Assembly: GCF_003952185.1 (NCBI RefSeq)
Contig: NZ_RXFS01000007.1
Span: 434,001-498,000, forward strand
Direction: 5' to 3'
From: Variovorax sp. 679
GTDB taxonomy: Bacteria > Pseudomonadota > Gammaproteobacteria > Burkholderiales > Burkholderiaceae_C
DNA length: 64,000 nucleotides
A program made the translations under genes and the position numbers. The notes under the pieces were generated by a model, which worked only from the letters and a program-made list of their open reading frames with translations, ran no database searches and was not told the DNA's origin. Positions 32,959-42,099 of the stretch are shown here, piece after piece. Each line of letters starts with the position of its first letter. The stretch's first letter is position 1.

Positions 32959-33879
32959 ATGGCCAAGATTTTCTGCATCGCCAACCAGAAGGGCGGAGTC
33001 GGCAAGACCACCACCACCGTCAACCTCGCGGCCGGCCTGGCCAAGGTCGGCCAGCGCGTGCTGATGATCGACCTCGATCCGCAGGGCAATGCCACCATGG
33101 GTTCGGGCATCGACAAGCGCGAGCTGGAACTCACGGTGTACGACGTGCTGCTCGAATCGGCCTCGGTGGCCGAGGCGCGGGTCAAGGCCGACAAGCTGGT
33201 GGAGGGCGGTTGCGGCTACGACGTGCTGGGCGCCAATCGCGAACTGGCCGGTGCCGAAGTCGAGATGGTCGCACTCGACCGCCGCGAAAAGCGCCTGCGC
33301 ACCGCGCTGGCCGCGGTCGGTGCCGAGTACGACTTCGTGCTGATCGACTGCCCGCCGAGCCTGAGCCTGCTGACTCTCAATGGCCTGTGCGCTGCCCACG
33401 GCGTGATCGTGCCGATGCAGTGCGAGTACTTCGCGCTCGAAGGGCTGACCGACCTGGTCAACACCATCAAGCAGGTGCACGCCAACCTCAACAAGAACCT
33501 GCAGATCATCGGCCTGCTGCGCGTGATGTTCGATCCGCGCATCACGCTGCAGCAGCAGGTGAGCGAGCAACTCAAGTCCCACTTCGGCGACAAGGTGTTC
33601 GACACCGTGATCCCGCGCAACGTGCGGCTGGCCGAGGCGCCGAGCTACGGCCTGCCGGGCGTGGTGTTCGATCCGGCCGCCCGTGGCAGCCAGGCCTTCA
33701 TCGCCTTCGCCCAGGAGCTGGTCGACAAGATGCCGCCCGCGAGCGCCTTCGCCTCGGGTGCGGTGGCACCGCCCATCGCACCGGTCGCGCGCATCACGCC
33801 GGACCTGCCCATTCCCGATGACGTCATGGCTCCCGCCGCCGCGCCGGCCGCCGACTCCGCCAGTGAAAACAACGCCTGA
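32959..33879 (+). CDS. parA: Chromosome partitioning ATPase ParA (Soj)
   Basis: The product has 306 residues. The deviant Walker A KGGVGKTTT is at residues 11-19, with MIDLDPQGN and the Walker B-like FVLIDCPPSL. A C-terminal Pro/Ala-rich extension of about 45 residues goes beyond standard Soj length. With ParB and parS it moves origins apart. It is 43 bp upstream of a small hydrolase and then parB. Confidence 0.95.
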   Translation: MAKIFCIANQKGGVGKTTTTVNLAAGLAKVGQRVLMIDLDPQGNATMGSGIDKRELELTVYDVLLESASVAEARVKADKLVEGGCGYDVLGANRELAGAEVEMVALDRREKRLRTALAAVGAEYDFVLIDCPPSLSLLTLNGLCAAHGVIVPMQCEYFALEGLTDLVNTIKQVHANLNKNLQIIGLLRVMFDPRITLQQQVSEQLKSHFGDKVFDTVIPRNVRLAEAPSYGLPGVVFDPAARGSQAFIAFAQELVDKMPPASAFASGAVAPPIAPVARITPDLPIPDDVMAPAAAPAADSASENNA

Positions 33880-33921
33880 CGCCAGCTTGCGCGCTGCAGG
33901 CTGCTATCGAATCAGTAGCAA

Positions 33922-34467
33922 ATGACAGAGCCTCGTATCCTGCTGCTGCCTGGCTGGCAGAACAGCGGCCCCGGCCATTGGCAAACCCGCTGGGAGTCGG
34001 TCCATGGCGACCATCGCGTCGAGCAGCACGAGTGGATGCGCCCGCTGCGCGGCGACTGGTCCGCGAGGCTTGAAGAAGAAGTGCTGGCTTCGGCCGGTCC
34101 GGTGGTTTTTGCGGCGCACAGCCTCGGCTGCATCCTCGTCGCTGCCTGGGCCGCGCACTCGCGCAACACGCACAAGGTGCGCGGCGCGCTGCTGGTCGCG
34201 CCCGGCGATGTGGAAAGCGACAACCTGCGCCAGCTGATTCCCGGCTGGGCACCGATCGTGCGCAAGCCGCTGCCTTTCCCGGCGGTGCTGATTGCCGCCA
34301 ACGACGACCCCTACTGCGAAATCTCGCGCTCGCGGCAGCTGGCCGGCGACTGGGGTGCGCGCTTCATCGACGCGGGTCCGGGCGGCCACCTGAATGCCGA
34401 ATCGGGCCTGGGCGACTGGCCCGAGGGCCGCAAACTCCTGAACGAAATCTCGAAAGAAAAGAACTGA
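33922..34467 (+). CDS. RBBP9/YdeN-type alpha/beta hydrolase
   Basis: The product has 181 residues. It has the N-terminal LLLPGWQNSGPGHWQ motif, the nucleophile Ser in AAHSLGC, an Asp in NDDPYC and the His in GGHLNAESGLG, as in RBBP9/YdeN serine hydrolases. The substrate is unknown. Its stop overlaps the parB start (TGATG), so it is part of the parA-parB operon. Confidence 0.88.
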   Translation: MTEPRILLLPGWQNSGPGHWQTRWESVHGDHRVEQHEWMRPLRGDWSARLEEEVLASAGPVVFAAHSLGCILVAAWAAHSRNTHKVRGALLVAPGDVESDNLRQLIPGWAPIVRKPLPFPAVLIAANDDPYCEISRSRQLAGDWGARFIDAGPGGHLNAESGLGDWPEGRKLLNEISKEKN

Positions 34468-35432
34468 TGGCGACCAAGAAACCCAAGGGACTGGGACGCG
34501 GCCTCGAAGCGCTGCTGGGCCCGACGGCCGCTCCTTCCGCCGCCGACAACGGCAGCGGCGGTGCCGGGGACACGGAAGAGGGCGGTGCGCCAAGGAACCC
34601 GAGCACACTGATGCTCGACCAGATGGTCGCCGGCGTCTACCAGCCGCGCACGCGCATGGACGAGGGCGCGCTCTACGAGCTGGCCGAGAGCATCAAGGTG
34701 CAGGGCATCATGCAGCCGATCCTGGTGCGGCGGCTCGATGCCGAATCGGCCGCGGCCAAGAACGCCGAGTACGAAATCATCGCGGGCGAGCGCCGCTTTC
34801 GTGCCGCGAAGCTCGCCGGCCTCGACAGCGTGCCGGTGCTCGTGCGCGACGTGCCCAACGAGGCCGCTGCGGCGATGTCCCTCATCGAGAACATTCAGCG
34901 CGAAGACCTCAATCCGCTGGAAGAGGCCCAAGGCCTGCAACGCCTGGTGACCGAGTTTGGGCTCACTCACGAGCTAGCCGCGCAGGCCGTCGGCCGTTCG
35001 CGCAGCGCGGCCAGCAACCTGCTGCGCCTGCTGAACCTGGCCGAACCCGCGCAGCAGATGCTGATGGCCGGCGATATCGACATGGGCCATGCCCGCGCGC
35101 TGCTGTCGCTCGACCGAGGCACGCAGATCACGGCAGCCAACCAGATCGCCGCCAAGAAGATGTCGGTGCGCGAGGCCGAGGCGCTGGTGAAGAAGCTCGC
35201 GGCCGAGTTCACGCTCACGCCTTCGCGCCGCAGCAATTCCGGCGAGAAATCGCGCGACCTGCAGCGCGTTGAAGAAGAACTGGCCGACCTGCTCACGGCC
35301 GAGGTCGAGGTGCGCATCAAGAAGCGCAGCAAGCGCGGTGGGCGCATCGAGGAAAGCGGCGAGCTCGCGATCCACTTCGGCTCCATCGAGGCGCTCAACG
35401 GATTGATCGAACGCATCCGCCGAACGGCCTAG
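34467..35432 (+). CDS. parB: Chromosome partitioning protein ParB (Spo0J)
   Basis: The product has 321 residues. The conserved N-terminus GLGRGLEALLG (ParA-interacting), the CTPase/ParB box with IAGERRFRAAKLAGL and ENIQREDLNPLEEA, a helix-turn-helix with LTHELAAQAVGRSRSAASNLLRLL, and a C-terminal dimer domain are seen. It loads on the parS sites inside mnmG and rsmG. Confidence 0.96.
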   Translation: MATKKPKGLGRGLEALLGPTAAPSAADNGSGGAGDTEEGGAPRNPSTLMLDQMVAGVYQPRTRMDEGALYELAESIKVQGIMQPILVRRLDAESAAAKNAEYEIIAGERRFRAAKLAGLDSVPVLVRDVPNEAAAAMSLIENIQREDLNPLEEAQGLQRLVTEFGLTHELAAQAVGRSRSAASNLLRLLNLAEPAQQMLMAGDIDMGHARALLSLDRGTQITAANQIAAKKMSVREAEALVKKLAAEFTLTPSRRSNSGEKSRDLQRVEEELADLLTAEVEVRIKKRSKRGGRIEESGELAIHFGSIEALNGLIERIRRTA

Positions 35433-35549
35433 TTTTGTGAACCCGGGGGCTGGCGTTCGTTTGATTGATTCCTGCAATCCTTTGCGCGTATCCTCGACCG
35501 CTGGTTTTTCCAACCCCAGATCTCTTAACGAACAGAGGGAGTCTCCACC

Positions 35550-36449
35550 ATGCAGCTCACCAGGTTCCCGCTAGCGGCCATCGCCGTCGGCGCACTTCTT
35601 CTTACCGGTTGCGCCGCGACCGACATGCAAATGGGCAGCCAGTCGGCCAAGACCATGGCCACGGGCAGCGCGGCAGGCGGCGCCACCGACAACGCGAGCA
35701 GCCAGCTCGAGCGCTGCGAATCGCCGCTCGGCACGGTCTCGCTGATCGAGAACCAGAGCGCCGGCTGGTACACCATCCTCACCGGCGAATACCGCCTGCC
35801 CCCCACCGCCAACCTGCTGCGCCTGCTGGTGCAGCAATCGAACTGCTTCATCGTGGTCGAGCGCGGCGCTGCCGGCATGAACGCCATGACGCGCGAACGC
35901 GCACTGCAGCAGTCGGGTGAAATGCGCGGCGGCAGCAACTTCGGCCGCGGCCAGATGGTGGCGTCCGACTACGGCCTGTCGCCCGAGATCGTCTTCAGCA
36001 ACAGCGACGCCGGTGGCATCGGCGGCGCGCTCGGCGGCCTGGTGGGCGGCGGCCGTGGCCGTGCGCTGGCGGCTGTCGGCGGCAGCATGCAGACCAAGGA
36101 AGCCAGCGCACTGTTGACGCTGATCGACAACCGTTCGGGTGTGCAGGTCGCGGCTTCGGAAGGCAGCGCCTCCAAGACCGACTTCGGCGCCTTCGGTGCG
36201 CTGGCCGGCCGCAGCGCGGGCGGCGGCCTCGGCGGCTACACCAACACGGCGCAGGGCAAGGTGATTGCCGCGGCCTTCATGGACGCCTTCAACCAGATGG
36301 TCCGTTCGCTGCGCAACTACAAGGCGCAGACGGTGCGTGGCCAGGGCCTCGGCGGCGGCGGCCGACTTGGCGTGGATGGTGGCGCAGCGCCGTCGCAGAC
36401 CTACGTGCCCGCGGAGAAGGCCCCGCCGGCACGTCGCCGCACCAACTGA
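35550..36449 (+). CDS. CsgG-like outer-membrane lipoprotein
   Basis: The product has 299 residues. A signal peptide with lipobox LLTGC (Cys20) marks a lipoprotein. The CsgG/HfaB-like region includes CFIVVERG, a RERALQQSGEM-like segment and a TLIDNRSGVQVAASEG repeat-like strand. Gly-rich loops (GGIGGALGGLVGGGRG) are prominent. It may form or assist an outer-membrane pore, but no curli or holdfast genes are near. Strong GGGAG-type ribosome binding site upstream (AGAGGGAG). Confidence 0.8.
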   Translation: MQLTRFPLAAIAVGALLLTGCAATDMQMGSQSAKTMATGSAAGGATDNASSQLERCESPLGTVSLIENQSAGWYTILTGEYRLPPTANLLRLLVQQSNCFIVVERGAAGMNAMTRERALQQSGEMRGGSNFGRGQMVASDYGLSPEIVFSNSDAGGIGGALGGLVGGGRGRALAAVGGSMQTKEASALLTLIDNRSGVQVAASEGSASKTDFGAFGALAGRSAGGGLGGYTNTAQGKVIAAAFMDAFNQMVRSLRNYKAQTVRGQGLGGGGRLGVDGGAAPSQTYVPAEKAPPARRRTN

Positions 36450-36472
36450 TCACGGCAGCGCCAGGACAAGAC

Positions 36473-36507
36473 AAAGCCCGGCGGCTCGCAAGAGCCCCGG
36501 GCTTTTT
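36473..36507 (+). terminator. Rho-independent terminator after the CsgG-like gene
   Basis: AAAGCCCGG-CGGCTC and GAGCC-CCGGGCTTT form a long stem with loop GCAA, followed by T. It may also serve the convergent FAD oxidase gene. Confidence 0.85.
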
Positions 36508-36529
36508 CATTGGCCGCCTGAGCGCGGAA

Positions 36530-37954
36530 TCAGAGGCTGAAGATCTTGCCCGGATTCATGATGTTCTTCGGGTCGAGCGCGCGCTTGATCGTGCGCATCA
36601 TGTCGATTGCGCCCACGCCGGCCTCGGTGACCAGGAAATCCATCTTGTGCAGACCTACGCCGTGCTCGCCGGTGCAGGTGCCTTCGAGCGCCAGCGCGCG
36701 GCTCACCAGCGCATGGTTCAGCTCCTCGGCCTTCACGCGCTCCTCGGGGATGTTCGGATCGAGCAGATAACCGAAGTGGAAGTTGCCGTCGCCCACATGG
36801 CCGACGAGGAAGTAGGGGATGCCGCTGGCATCGGCCTCGGCCACCGAGTCGAGCAGGCAATCGGCCAGCCGCGAGATCGGCACGCAGGTGTCGGTCGAGA
36901 TCACGCGGCAGCCCGGGCGCGACTGCACCGCCGCGAAGTAGCTGTTGTGCCGTGCCGTCCACAGACGCGTGCGTTCTTCCGGCGTGCTGGCCCATTCGAA
37001 GGCATTGCCGCCGTGGCCGCTTGCGAGTTCCTGCACCGTCTCTGCCTGTTCCTTCACGCCGGCGGGCGAGCCGTGGAATTCCATCAGCAGCATTGGTTCT
37101 TCGCGCAGGTTGAGCTTGGCGTACGCGTTCACCATGCGCACCGTGTTCACGTCGATCAGCTCCACGCGCGCGATCGGCACGCCGAGCTGGATGGTCTCGA
37201 TGGTCGTGCGCACCGCGGCCTCGATGCTCGGGAACGAGCAGATCGCCGCTGACACTGCCTCAGGCAGCGGATAGATGCGCAGCGTGATCTCGGTGACCAC
37301 GCCCAGCGTGCCTTCGCTGCCCACCATGAGGCGCGTGAGGTCATAGCCGGCCGACGATTTCTTCGCACGCGTGCCGGTGCGGATGACGTCGCCCGCCGCA
37401 GTCACCACTTCGAGCGCCAGCACGTTCTCGCGCATCGTGCCGTAGCGCACCGCGTTCGTGCCGCTGGCGCGCGTGGCCGTCATGCCGCCGATGGAGGCGT
37501 CGGCGCCCGGGTCGATGGGGAAGAACAGGCCCGTGCTCTTGATCTCTTCATTGAGCTGCTTGCGCGTGACGCCGGGCTGCACCGTCACCGTGAGGTCGTC
37601 GGCGTTGATCGACAGCACCTTGTTCATGCGCGACACGTCGATGCTGATGCCGCCCTGCACCGCCAGCAGGTGGCCTTCGAGCGAGGAGCCCACGCCGAAG
37701 GGGATGACCGGCACGCTGTGCTCGCTCGCGAGCTTCACCGCGTCGGCCACGTCCTGCGTGCTCTCGGCGAACACCACGGCGGAGGGCGGTGGCGCATCGA
37801 AGGAAGACTCGTCGCGCCCGTGCTGCGTGCGCACCGCCATGGCGGTGGAGCAATTGGCGCCGAAGCGCGCCTTCAGCCCGTCGATCAAGCTGGCGGGCAC
37901 GTCGCGCAGATGAAGCTCCGGCATCAGGTGCGAGGTTTGGGTCGGGGCGTTCAT
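36530..37954 (-). CDS. FAD-linked oxidase/dehydrogenase (D-lactate dehydrogenase/GlcD type)
   Basis: The product has 474 residues. The FAD-binding domain has VIPFGVGSSLEGH, DPGADASIGGMTATRASGTNAVRYG and MVGSEGTLGVVTEI. The C-terminal domain has HVGDGNFHFG (metal/substrate His) and CTGEHGVGLHKMDFL. These match D-2-hydroxyacid dehydrogenases such as DLD. It oxidises D-lactate or a similar hydroxy acid and passes electrons to a carrier. The partner subunits GlcE/F are absent, so it acts as a single-chain enzyme. Confidence 0.9.
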   Translation of the reverse strand: MNAPTQTSHLMPELHLRDVPASLIDGLKARFGANCSTAMAVRTQHGRDESSFDAPPPSAVVFAESTQDVADAVKLASEHSVPVIPFGVGSSLEGHLLAVQGGISIDVSRMNKVLSINADDLTVTVQPGVTRKQLNEEIKSTGLFFPIDPGADASIGGMTATRASGTNAVRYGTMRENVLALEVVTAAGDVIRTGTRAKKSSAGYDLTRLMVGSEGTLGVVTEITLRIYPLPEAVSAAICSFPSIEAAVRTTIETIQLGVPIARVELIDVNTVRMVNAYAKLNLREEPMLLMEFHGSPAGVKEQAETVQELASGHGGNAFEWASTPEERTRLWTARHNSYFAAVQSRPGCRVISTDTCVPISRLADCLLDSVAEADASGIPYFLVGHVGDGNFHFGYLLDPNIPEERVKAEELNHALVSRALALEGTCTGEHGVGLHKMDFLVTEAGVGAIDMMRTIKRALDPKNIMNPGKIFSL

Positions 37955-38009
37955 CGGGAGGCTCCTGGCGGGTGAGGGGGATCGGCCATTTTACGGAGCG
38001 AGCACCATA

Positions 38010-38528
38010 ATGCGCTTCGGAAAAAACATGAACCCCACCACACTCAGCGCCCTTGCGGCCTTCCCGTCGCAACTGGAGGCCCACTACGCGGCCATTCCCA
38101 CCGCCTTCCGGCATTGGGCCCCTCCTTCGTGGGAAGGCGTGCCCAGCGAGGCCTTCACCGCCATCGAGCAGCTCTGCCATGTGCGCGACATCGAGATCGA
38201 GGGCTACCACGTGCGCTTCCGGCGCACGCTGGCCGAGACGCATCCGACGCTCGCCTCCATCGACAGCGAACCACTGGCCATCGAGCGCAACTACGGCGCG
38301 GCCGACGCGGCGAAGGTGCTGGCCGACTTCCGCCTGGCACGCGTGCAGACGATGGAGATCATCTCCAGCCTGAGCGACGCGCAGCTCGCGCGCACGGCTG
38401 TGTTCGAAGGCTACGGACCGCTCACGATGCGAAGCCTCATCCACTACCTGTGCAGTCACGACCAGCAGCATCTTGCAGGCCTGCAGTGGCTGGCGGGCAA
38501 GATCGACGCATCGACCGTCGATCGCTAG
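38010..38528 (+). CDS. DinB-family metal-dependent protein
   Basis: The product has 172 residues forming a four-helix bundle. Its candidate metal ligands are His in QLCHVRD and two His in CSHDQQHL, the DinB/YfiT triad spacing. Members include thiol-transferases and stress-induced proteins. A second in-frame ATG at 38028 would shorten it by six residues. It is followed after 23 bp by the cobalamin adenosyltransferase. Confidence 0.85.
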   Translation: MRFGKNMNPTTLSALAAFPSQLEAHYAAIPTAFRHWAPPSWEGVPSEAFTAIEQLCHVRDIEIEGYHVRFRRTLAETHPTLASIDSEPLAIERNYGAADAAKVLADFRLARVQTMEIISSLSDAQLARTAVFEGYGPLTMRSLIHYLCSHDQQHLAGLQWLAGKIDASTVDR

Positions 38529-38551
38529 GAAACGAAAGAACAGGAGCCTCC

Positions 38552-39145
38552 ATGGGCAACCGACTTTCCCAGATCGCCACCCGCACCGGCGACGACGGCA
38601 CCACCGGCCTCGGCGACAACACGCGCGTGCCGAAAGACCACCTGCGCGTGCATGCGATGGGCGACGTGGACGAGCTCAACTCGAACATCGGCCTGCTGCT
38701 GTGCGAGCCCATGCCGGAGCCCGTTCGCGAGCTGCTGGTCGACGTGCAGCACCAGCTCTTCAACCTCGGCGGCGAACTGTCGATGCCGGGTTTCACGCTG
38801 CTGAAGGCCGATGCGCTGCTGCAGCTCGACAACGCGCTGGCCGAGCACAACGCCGCATTGCCGCGCCTGGCCGAATTCATCCTGCCGGCGGGCACGCGCG
38901 CGGCTTCGCTTGCGCATGTGTGCCGTACCGTGGCGCGCAGGGCGGAGCGAGCCGTGGTGGCGCTGGGCGCCACCGAACAACTCAACGATGCGCTGCGGCA
39001 ATACCTCAACCGCCTCAGCGACCTGCTCTTCGTGCTCGCGCGCGTGCTCAACCGCATGAATGGCGGCGACGACGTCTACTGGAAGAGCGAGCGCATGGCG
39101 CGCGCCGCAGCAGCAGACCAAACAGATACCAAGGAGGCTCCATGA
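38552..39145 (+). CDS. Cob(I)alamin adenosyltransferase (PduO/EutT-type ATR)
   Basis: The product has 197 residues. The N-terminal ATP motif TRTGDDGTTGLGD, the VHAMGDVDELNS segment, and the helical motif CRTVARRAERAVV are diagnostic of PduO-type enzymes. It transfers adenosyl from ATP to cob(I)alamin. It has a GGAG ribosome binding site and overlaps the next start by 4 bp (ATGA). Confidence 0.94.
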   Translation: MGNRLSQIATRTGDDGTTGLGDNTRVPKDHLRVHAMGDVDELNSNIGLLLCEPMPEPVRELLVDVQHQLFNLGGELSMPGFTLLKADALLQLDNALAEHNAALPRLAEFILPAGTRAASLAHVCRTVARRAERAVVALGATEQLNDALRQYLNRLSDLLFVLARVLNRMNGGDDVYWKSERMARAAAADQTDTKEAP

Positions 39146-39501
39146 AATTCCCGAACACCTTTCGTGCATCGCTCGCAATGACCATGGCCGCCGCGCTGTG
39201 GCTGCCAGCCGGCGCACAGGCCCAGAGCGCGGACAACCCGCCGCAGGCGCAGCGCGCCCACACCATCAAGTCGCCATCGCACGGCGGCAAGGTCGTGGGC
39301 AGCGTGCAGCGCGGCACCAATGCCGCAGGCCGTGGCGTCAATCGTGCGGATGCCGCCACGCGGCGCGGCATCAACAACGTGTCGGAGAAAGCCAGCCGGC
39401 CGGTGCGCAACGTGGGCGAGGCCTTCGGGCGCAAGCTCTCGCCGGGGTCCAGCGGCCGAGCCGCGCCGCCGTCCGTGGGTCCGCAGGGCAGTGCGCCCTG
39501 A
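39142..39501 (+). CDS. Small exported protein of unknown function
   Basis: The product has 119 residues and was not recognised. A clear signal peptide ends near AGAQAQS (about residue 28). The mature part is basic, low in hydrophobic residues and rich in Ser, Gly and Ala. An AAGGAGG ribosome binding site lies 7 nt upstream. It is coupled to the adenosyltransferase gene. Repeat copy C follows 7 bp after the stop. Confidence 0.75.
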   Translation: MKFPNTFRASLAMTMAAALWLPAGAQAQSADNPPQAQRAHTIKSPSHGGKVVGSVQRGTNAAGRGVNRADAATRRGINNVSEKASRPVRNVGEAFGRKLSPGSSGRAAPPSVGPQGSAP

Positions 39502-39508
39502 TCATCAA

Positions 39509-39604
39509 TCCAGGAACACCGTGGAACCGGCTTCGCCGGGCTACCGGTGTTGCCCCCGGAAGGGGGTTGGCGAAGCGACACGAAGTGCGCGAAGCCTGGG
39601 GGAG
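39509..39604 (+). repeat. Dispersed ~95-bp palindromic repeat, copy C
   Basis: The copy runs from TCCAGGAACACCGTGGAACC to GCCTGGGGGAG, with GGCTTCGCCGGG and CCCCCGGAAGGGGG parts. The GGGGGAG end is 8 nt from the ATG of the CYTH gene. Confidence 0.88.
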
Positions 39605-39612
39605 AACCTGAT

Positions 39613-40140
39613 ATGGCAAGAAACATAGAAATCAAGGCCCGCATCGACGGCGTGGAACGCGTTGCAGCCATCGCCGCAACACTGGCCGACAAGGGCCCCA
39701 TCGAGATCGCGCAAGACGACACCTTCTTCCACTGCAGCGACAGCGCTGACCGCCTCAAGCTGCGCACCTTCACGCCCGACCGCGCGGAACTCATCTTCTA
39801 CCGCCGCGCGAACAGCGCCGGTCCGAAGGAGTCGTTCTACCTGATCACGCCCTGCAGCACGCCCGACGTGCTGCGCGAATCGCTCACGCTCGCGTGGGGC
39901 CAGGCTGGCCGTGTGCGCAAGCAGCGCCGGCTGTTTCTCGTCGGCCGCACGCGCGTGCACCTGGATCGCGTCGAAGGCCTCGGCGAGTTCCTCGAACTCG
40001 AAGTGGTGCTGGAGGAGGGCGAGTCGGCCGAAGCCGGCGTCGCCGAGGCGCATGCGCTCATGGCGCAACTGGGCGTGAGTACCGAACAGCTGGTGCAGGG
40101 CGCCTACGTCGACCTGATCAACGCCAGCCCGCAGCCTTGA
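39613..40140 (+). CDS. CYTH-domain protein (class IV adenylate cyclase/thiamine triphosphatase-like)
   Basis: The product has 175 residues. The EIEVK-like N-terminal signature is NIEIKARIDG, followed by alternating charged strands DRLKLRTF, ELIFYRR, RTRVHLDRVEGLGEFLELEVVL that line the triphosphate tunnel. Possible roles include triphosphatase or CyaB-type cyclase. The start at 39613 uses the repeat-derived Shine-Dalgarno. The 3' end overlaps the convergent esterase by 23 bp. Confidence 0.9.
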   Translation: MARNIEIKARIDGVERVAAIAATLADKGPIEIAQDDTFFHCSDSADRLKLRTFTPDRAELIFYRRANSAGPKESFYLITPCSTPDVLRESLTLAWGQAGRVRKQRRLFLVGRTRVHLDRVEGLGEFLELEVVLEEGESAEAGVAEAHALMAQLGVSTEQLVQGAYVDLINASPQP

Positions 40141-40756
40141 GCTGTTCCGCGAGCAGCTGCGCGACCTTCTCGTAGCCTCGTGCATTGGCATGAATGCGGT
40201 CGGAGCGCAGCGACGAGTCCGACAGCACGCTCGAATACACATTGGCCACCAGCAGCGCCTGCTGCGCCTTCGCCACCTCTTCATAGAACGGCGCATCGCT
40301 GAGCGAACCCACCACCGCACGCATCGCGTCGGGCGAAGGCGTTGCCAGCACGGCAACATGTGGCGTGTGCGCACGCGCCTGCCTGATCAGCTCCACGAGG
40401 TTGTCGCGCGTGGCCGTTGCCGACACGCCGCGCAGCATGTCGTTGCCGCCGATGCCGATCAGGATCGCGTCGTAGCTCGCGCCATTCAGCAGCCCCGGCA
40501 GGCGCTGCAGCGCGCCTTCGGAGGTGTCGCCGTTGACGCCCGCGTTCTCGACCTGCCAGCCCGTGAGCTGCCCCAGTTTCACGGGCCATGACGCCTCGGG
40601 CGGCGCGCCGTAGCCGAAGGTCAGGCTGTCGCCGAGGGCCAGCACGCGGGCATCGGATTTCAGCGCCGTGGCCGAGGGCTTGCGCTTGCCGCAGGCCGCC
40701 AGGAGGGCCGCGGCGGGCACGCCGGCCAGCAGATGGAGGAGATGTCGTCGCTTCAT
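40118..40756 (-). CDS. GDSL-family esterase (TesA/arylesterase-like) with lipoprotein-like signal
   Basis: The product has 212 residues. The N-terminus MKRRHLLHLLAGVPAAALLAAC has a lipobox-like Cys. The SGNH motifs are GDSLTFGYG (block I Ser), ENAGVNGDTS (II), IGIGGNDML (III) and SDRIHANARGY (V; Asp/His). It hydrolyses acyl esters or thioesters in the periplasm. Expressed convergently to the CYTH gene. Confidence 0.9.
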   Translation of the reverse strand: MKRRHLLHLLAGVPAAALLAACGKRKPSATALKSDARVLALGDSLTFGYGAPPEASWPVKLGQLTGWQVENAGVNGDTSEGALQRLPGLLNGASYDAILIGIGGNDMLRGVSATATRDNLVELIRQARAHTPHVAVLATPSPDAMRAVVGSLSDAPFYEEVAKAQQALLVANVYSSVLSDSSLRSDRIHANARGYEKVAQLLAEQLKAAGWR

Positions 40757-40910
40757 GTGGCGCGCAACCTAACGCAGCCCGAAGGGGCGAGGGCGCTTGT
40801 CCCTTTGCTCGGAAAGCGCATAAGCCTCCCCGTTTTTGTTAGTTCACCGGCGTCGGGTGCGGGCGAAGAATCGTTCCCCTGCATCTTCATTCATCCCCGG
40901 ACCCGACACC

Positions 40911-42092
40911 ATGCCGCTGCTCACCCGCCACCGCTTCCTGCGTCATGTGGTTGTACTCTCCACCGCCTTGCTGATCGCGCCCGTCGCCGCATGGGCCGCA
41001 CCTGCTGCCGGCGAGCCCGTGTGGTTCGGCGTCAGCGGTCCGCTCACCGGGCAGAACGCGCAGTACGGCGCGCAATGGAAGGCAGGCTTCGACCTCGCGC
41101 TCGAGCACATCAACGCGCAGGGCGGCATCCACGGCCGCCCGCTGGCCTACAACTTCGAGGACAGCCAGAGCGATCCGCGCCAGTCGGTGGCCATTGCGCA
41201 GAAGCTGGTGAACGACAAGCGCGTGCTCATCGAGCTCGGCGACTTCTCCAGCCCGGCCTCGATGGCCGCATCGCCCATCTACCAGCGCGCGGGCCTGGTG
41301 CAACTGGGCTTCACCAACTCGCATCCCGACTTCACCAAGGGCGGCGACTACATCTGGAGCCCCTCGATCAGCCAGGCCGACGCGCAGCCGCTGCTCGCCG
41401 AACTCGCGGTGAAGACGCTGGGCTTCAAGCGCATCGCCGTGCTGTACCTCAACACCGACTGGGGCCGCACCAGCAAGGACGTGCTCGTGAAGGCCGCGCA
41501 GGAGCGTGGTGCGCAGCTCGCGATTGCCGAGGGCTACCAGCCCGACGAGAAGGACTTCCGCTCGACCCTGGTGCGCGTGCGCGACGCCAACCCCGACGGG
41601 CTGGTGCTCATCTCCTACTACCCCGACGGTGCGCTCATCGCGGGCCAGGTGCGCAGCGTGGGCCTGAAGCAGCCAATCGCCGCCGTGGGCTCGGTGTATT
41701 CGCCGAAGTTCATCGAACTCGGTGGCGCTGCCGTGAACGGCATCTACACCAACACCGCCTTCTATCCCGACGAGCCGCGCGCCGAGGTGCGCGACTTCGT
41801 GAAGAGCTTCCGCGCCAAGTACGACAAGGAGCCCGACGCCTTCAACGCCTACGCCTACGACGCAGTGGTGTACGCGGCGGCCGCACTGCGCCAGGCTGGC
41901 CCGAACGCCGACCGCAAGGCCGTGCGCGACGCGTTCTACAAGATCCGGGACGTGCCCAGCGTGATCTTCGGCAAGGCGAACTTCGATGCGCAGACGCGCC
42001 GCGTGATCGGCGTGAAGAGCGTCAACCTCGTCGTGAAGGACGGCAAGTGGGCGCAGCTCGACGAGAAGGCGGCCGTGGCAGCGGCCAAGTAG
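40911..42092 (+). CDS. Liv-type ABC transporter substrate-binding protein
   Basis: The product has 393 residues. A signal peptide (about 1-30, ending WAAPAAG) precedes a periplasmic-binding fold with GVSGPLTGQNAQYG and the hinge QSDPRQSVAIAQKL. It resembles the LivJ/AmiC-like class I proteins. The ligand (branched amino acid, amide or aromatic acid) is not predictable. First gene of the operon; the fused permease starts 7 bp later. Confidence 0.9.
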   Translation: MPLLTRHRFLRHVVVLSTALLIAPVAAWAAPAAGEPVWFGVSGPLTGQNAQYGAQWKAGFDLALEHINAQGGIHGRPLAYNFEDSQSDPRQSVAIAQKLVNDKRVLIELGDFSSPASMAASPIYQRAGLVQLGFTNSHPDFTKGGDYIWSPSISQADAQPLLAELAVKTLGFKRIAVLYLNTDWGRTSKDVLVKAAQERGAQLAIAEGYQPDEKDFRSTLVRVRDANPDGLVLISYYPDGALIAGQVRSVGLKQPIAAVGSVYSPKFIELGGAAVNGIYTNTAFYPDEPRAEVRDFVKSFRAKYDKEPDAFNAYAYDAVVYAAAALRQAGPNADRKAVRDAFYKIRDVPSVIFGKANFDAQTRRVIGVKSVNLVVKDGKWAQLDEKAAVAAAK

Positions 42093-42099
42093 TCAGTCG

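Noticed and set aside
40780..40850. GGGGCGAGGGCGCTTGTCCC element as a further repeat copy
   Set aside because: It shares only a short GGGGCGAGGG piece with the palindrome in livF and none of the ordered parts of the 95-bp family; too little to call a copy.
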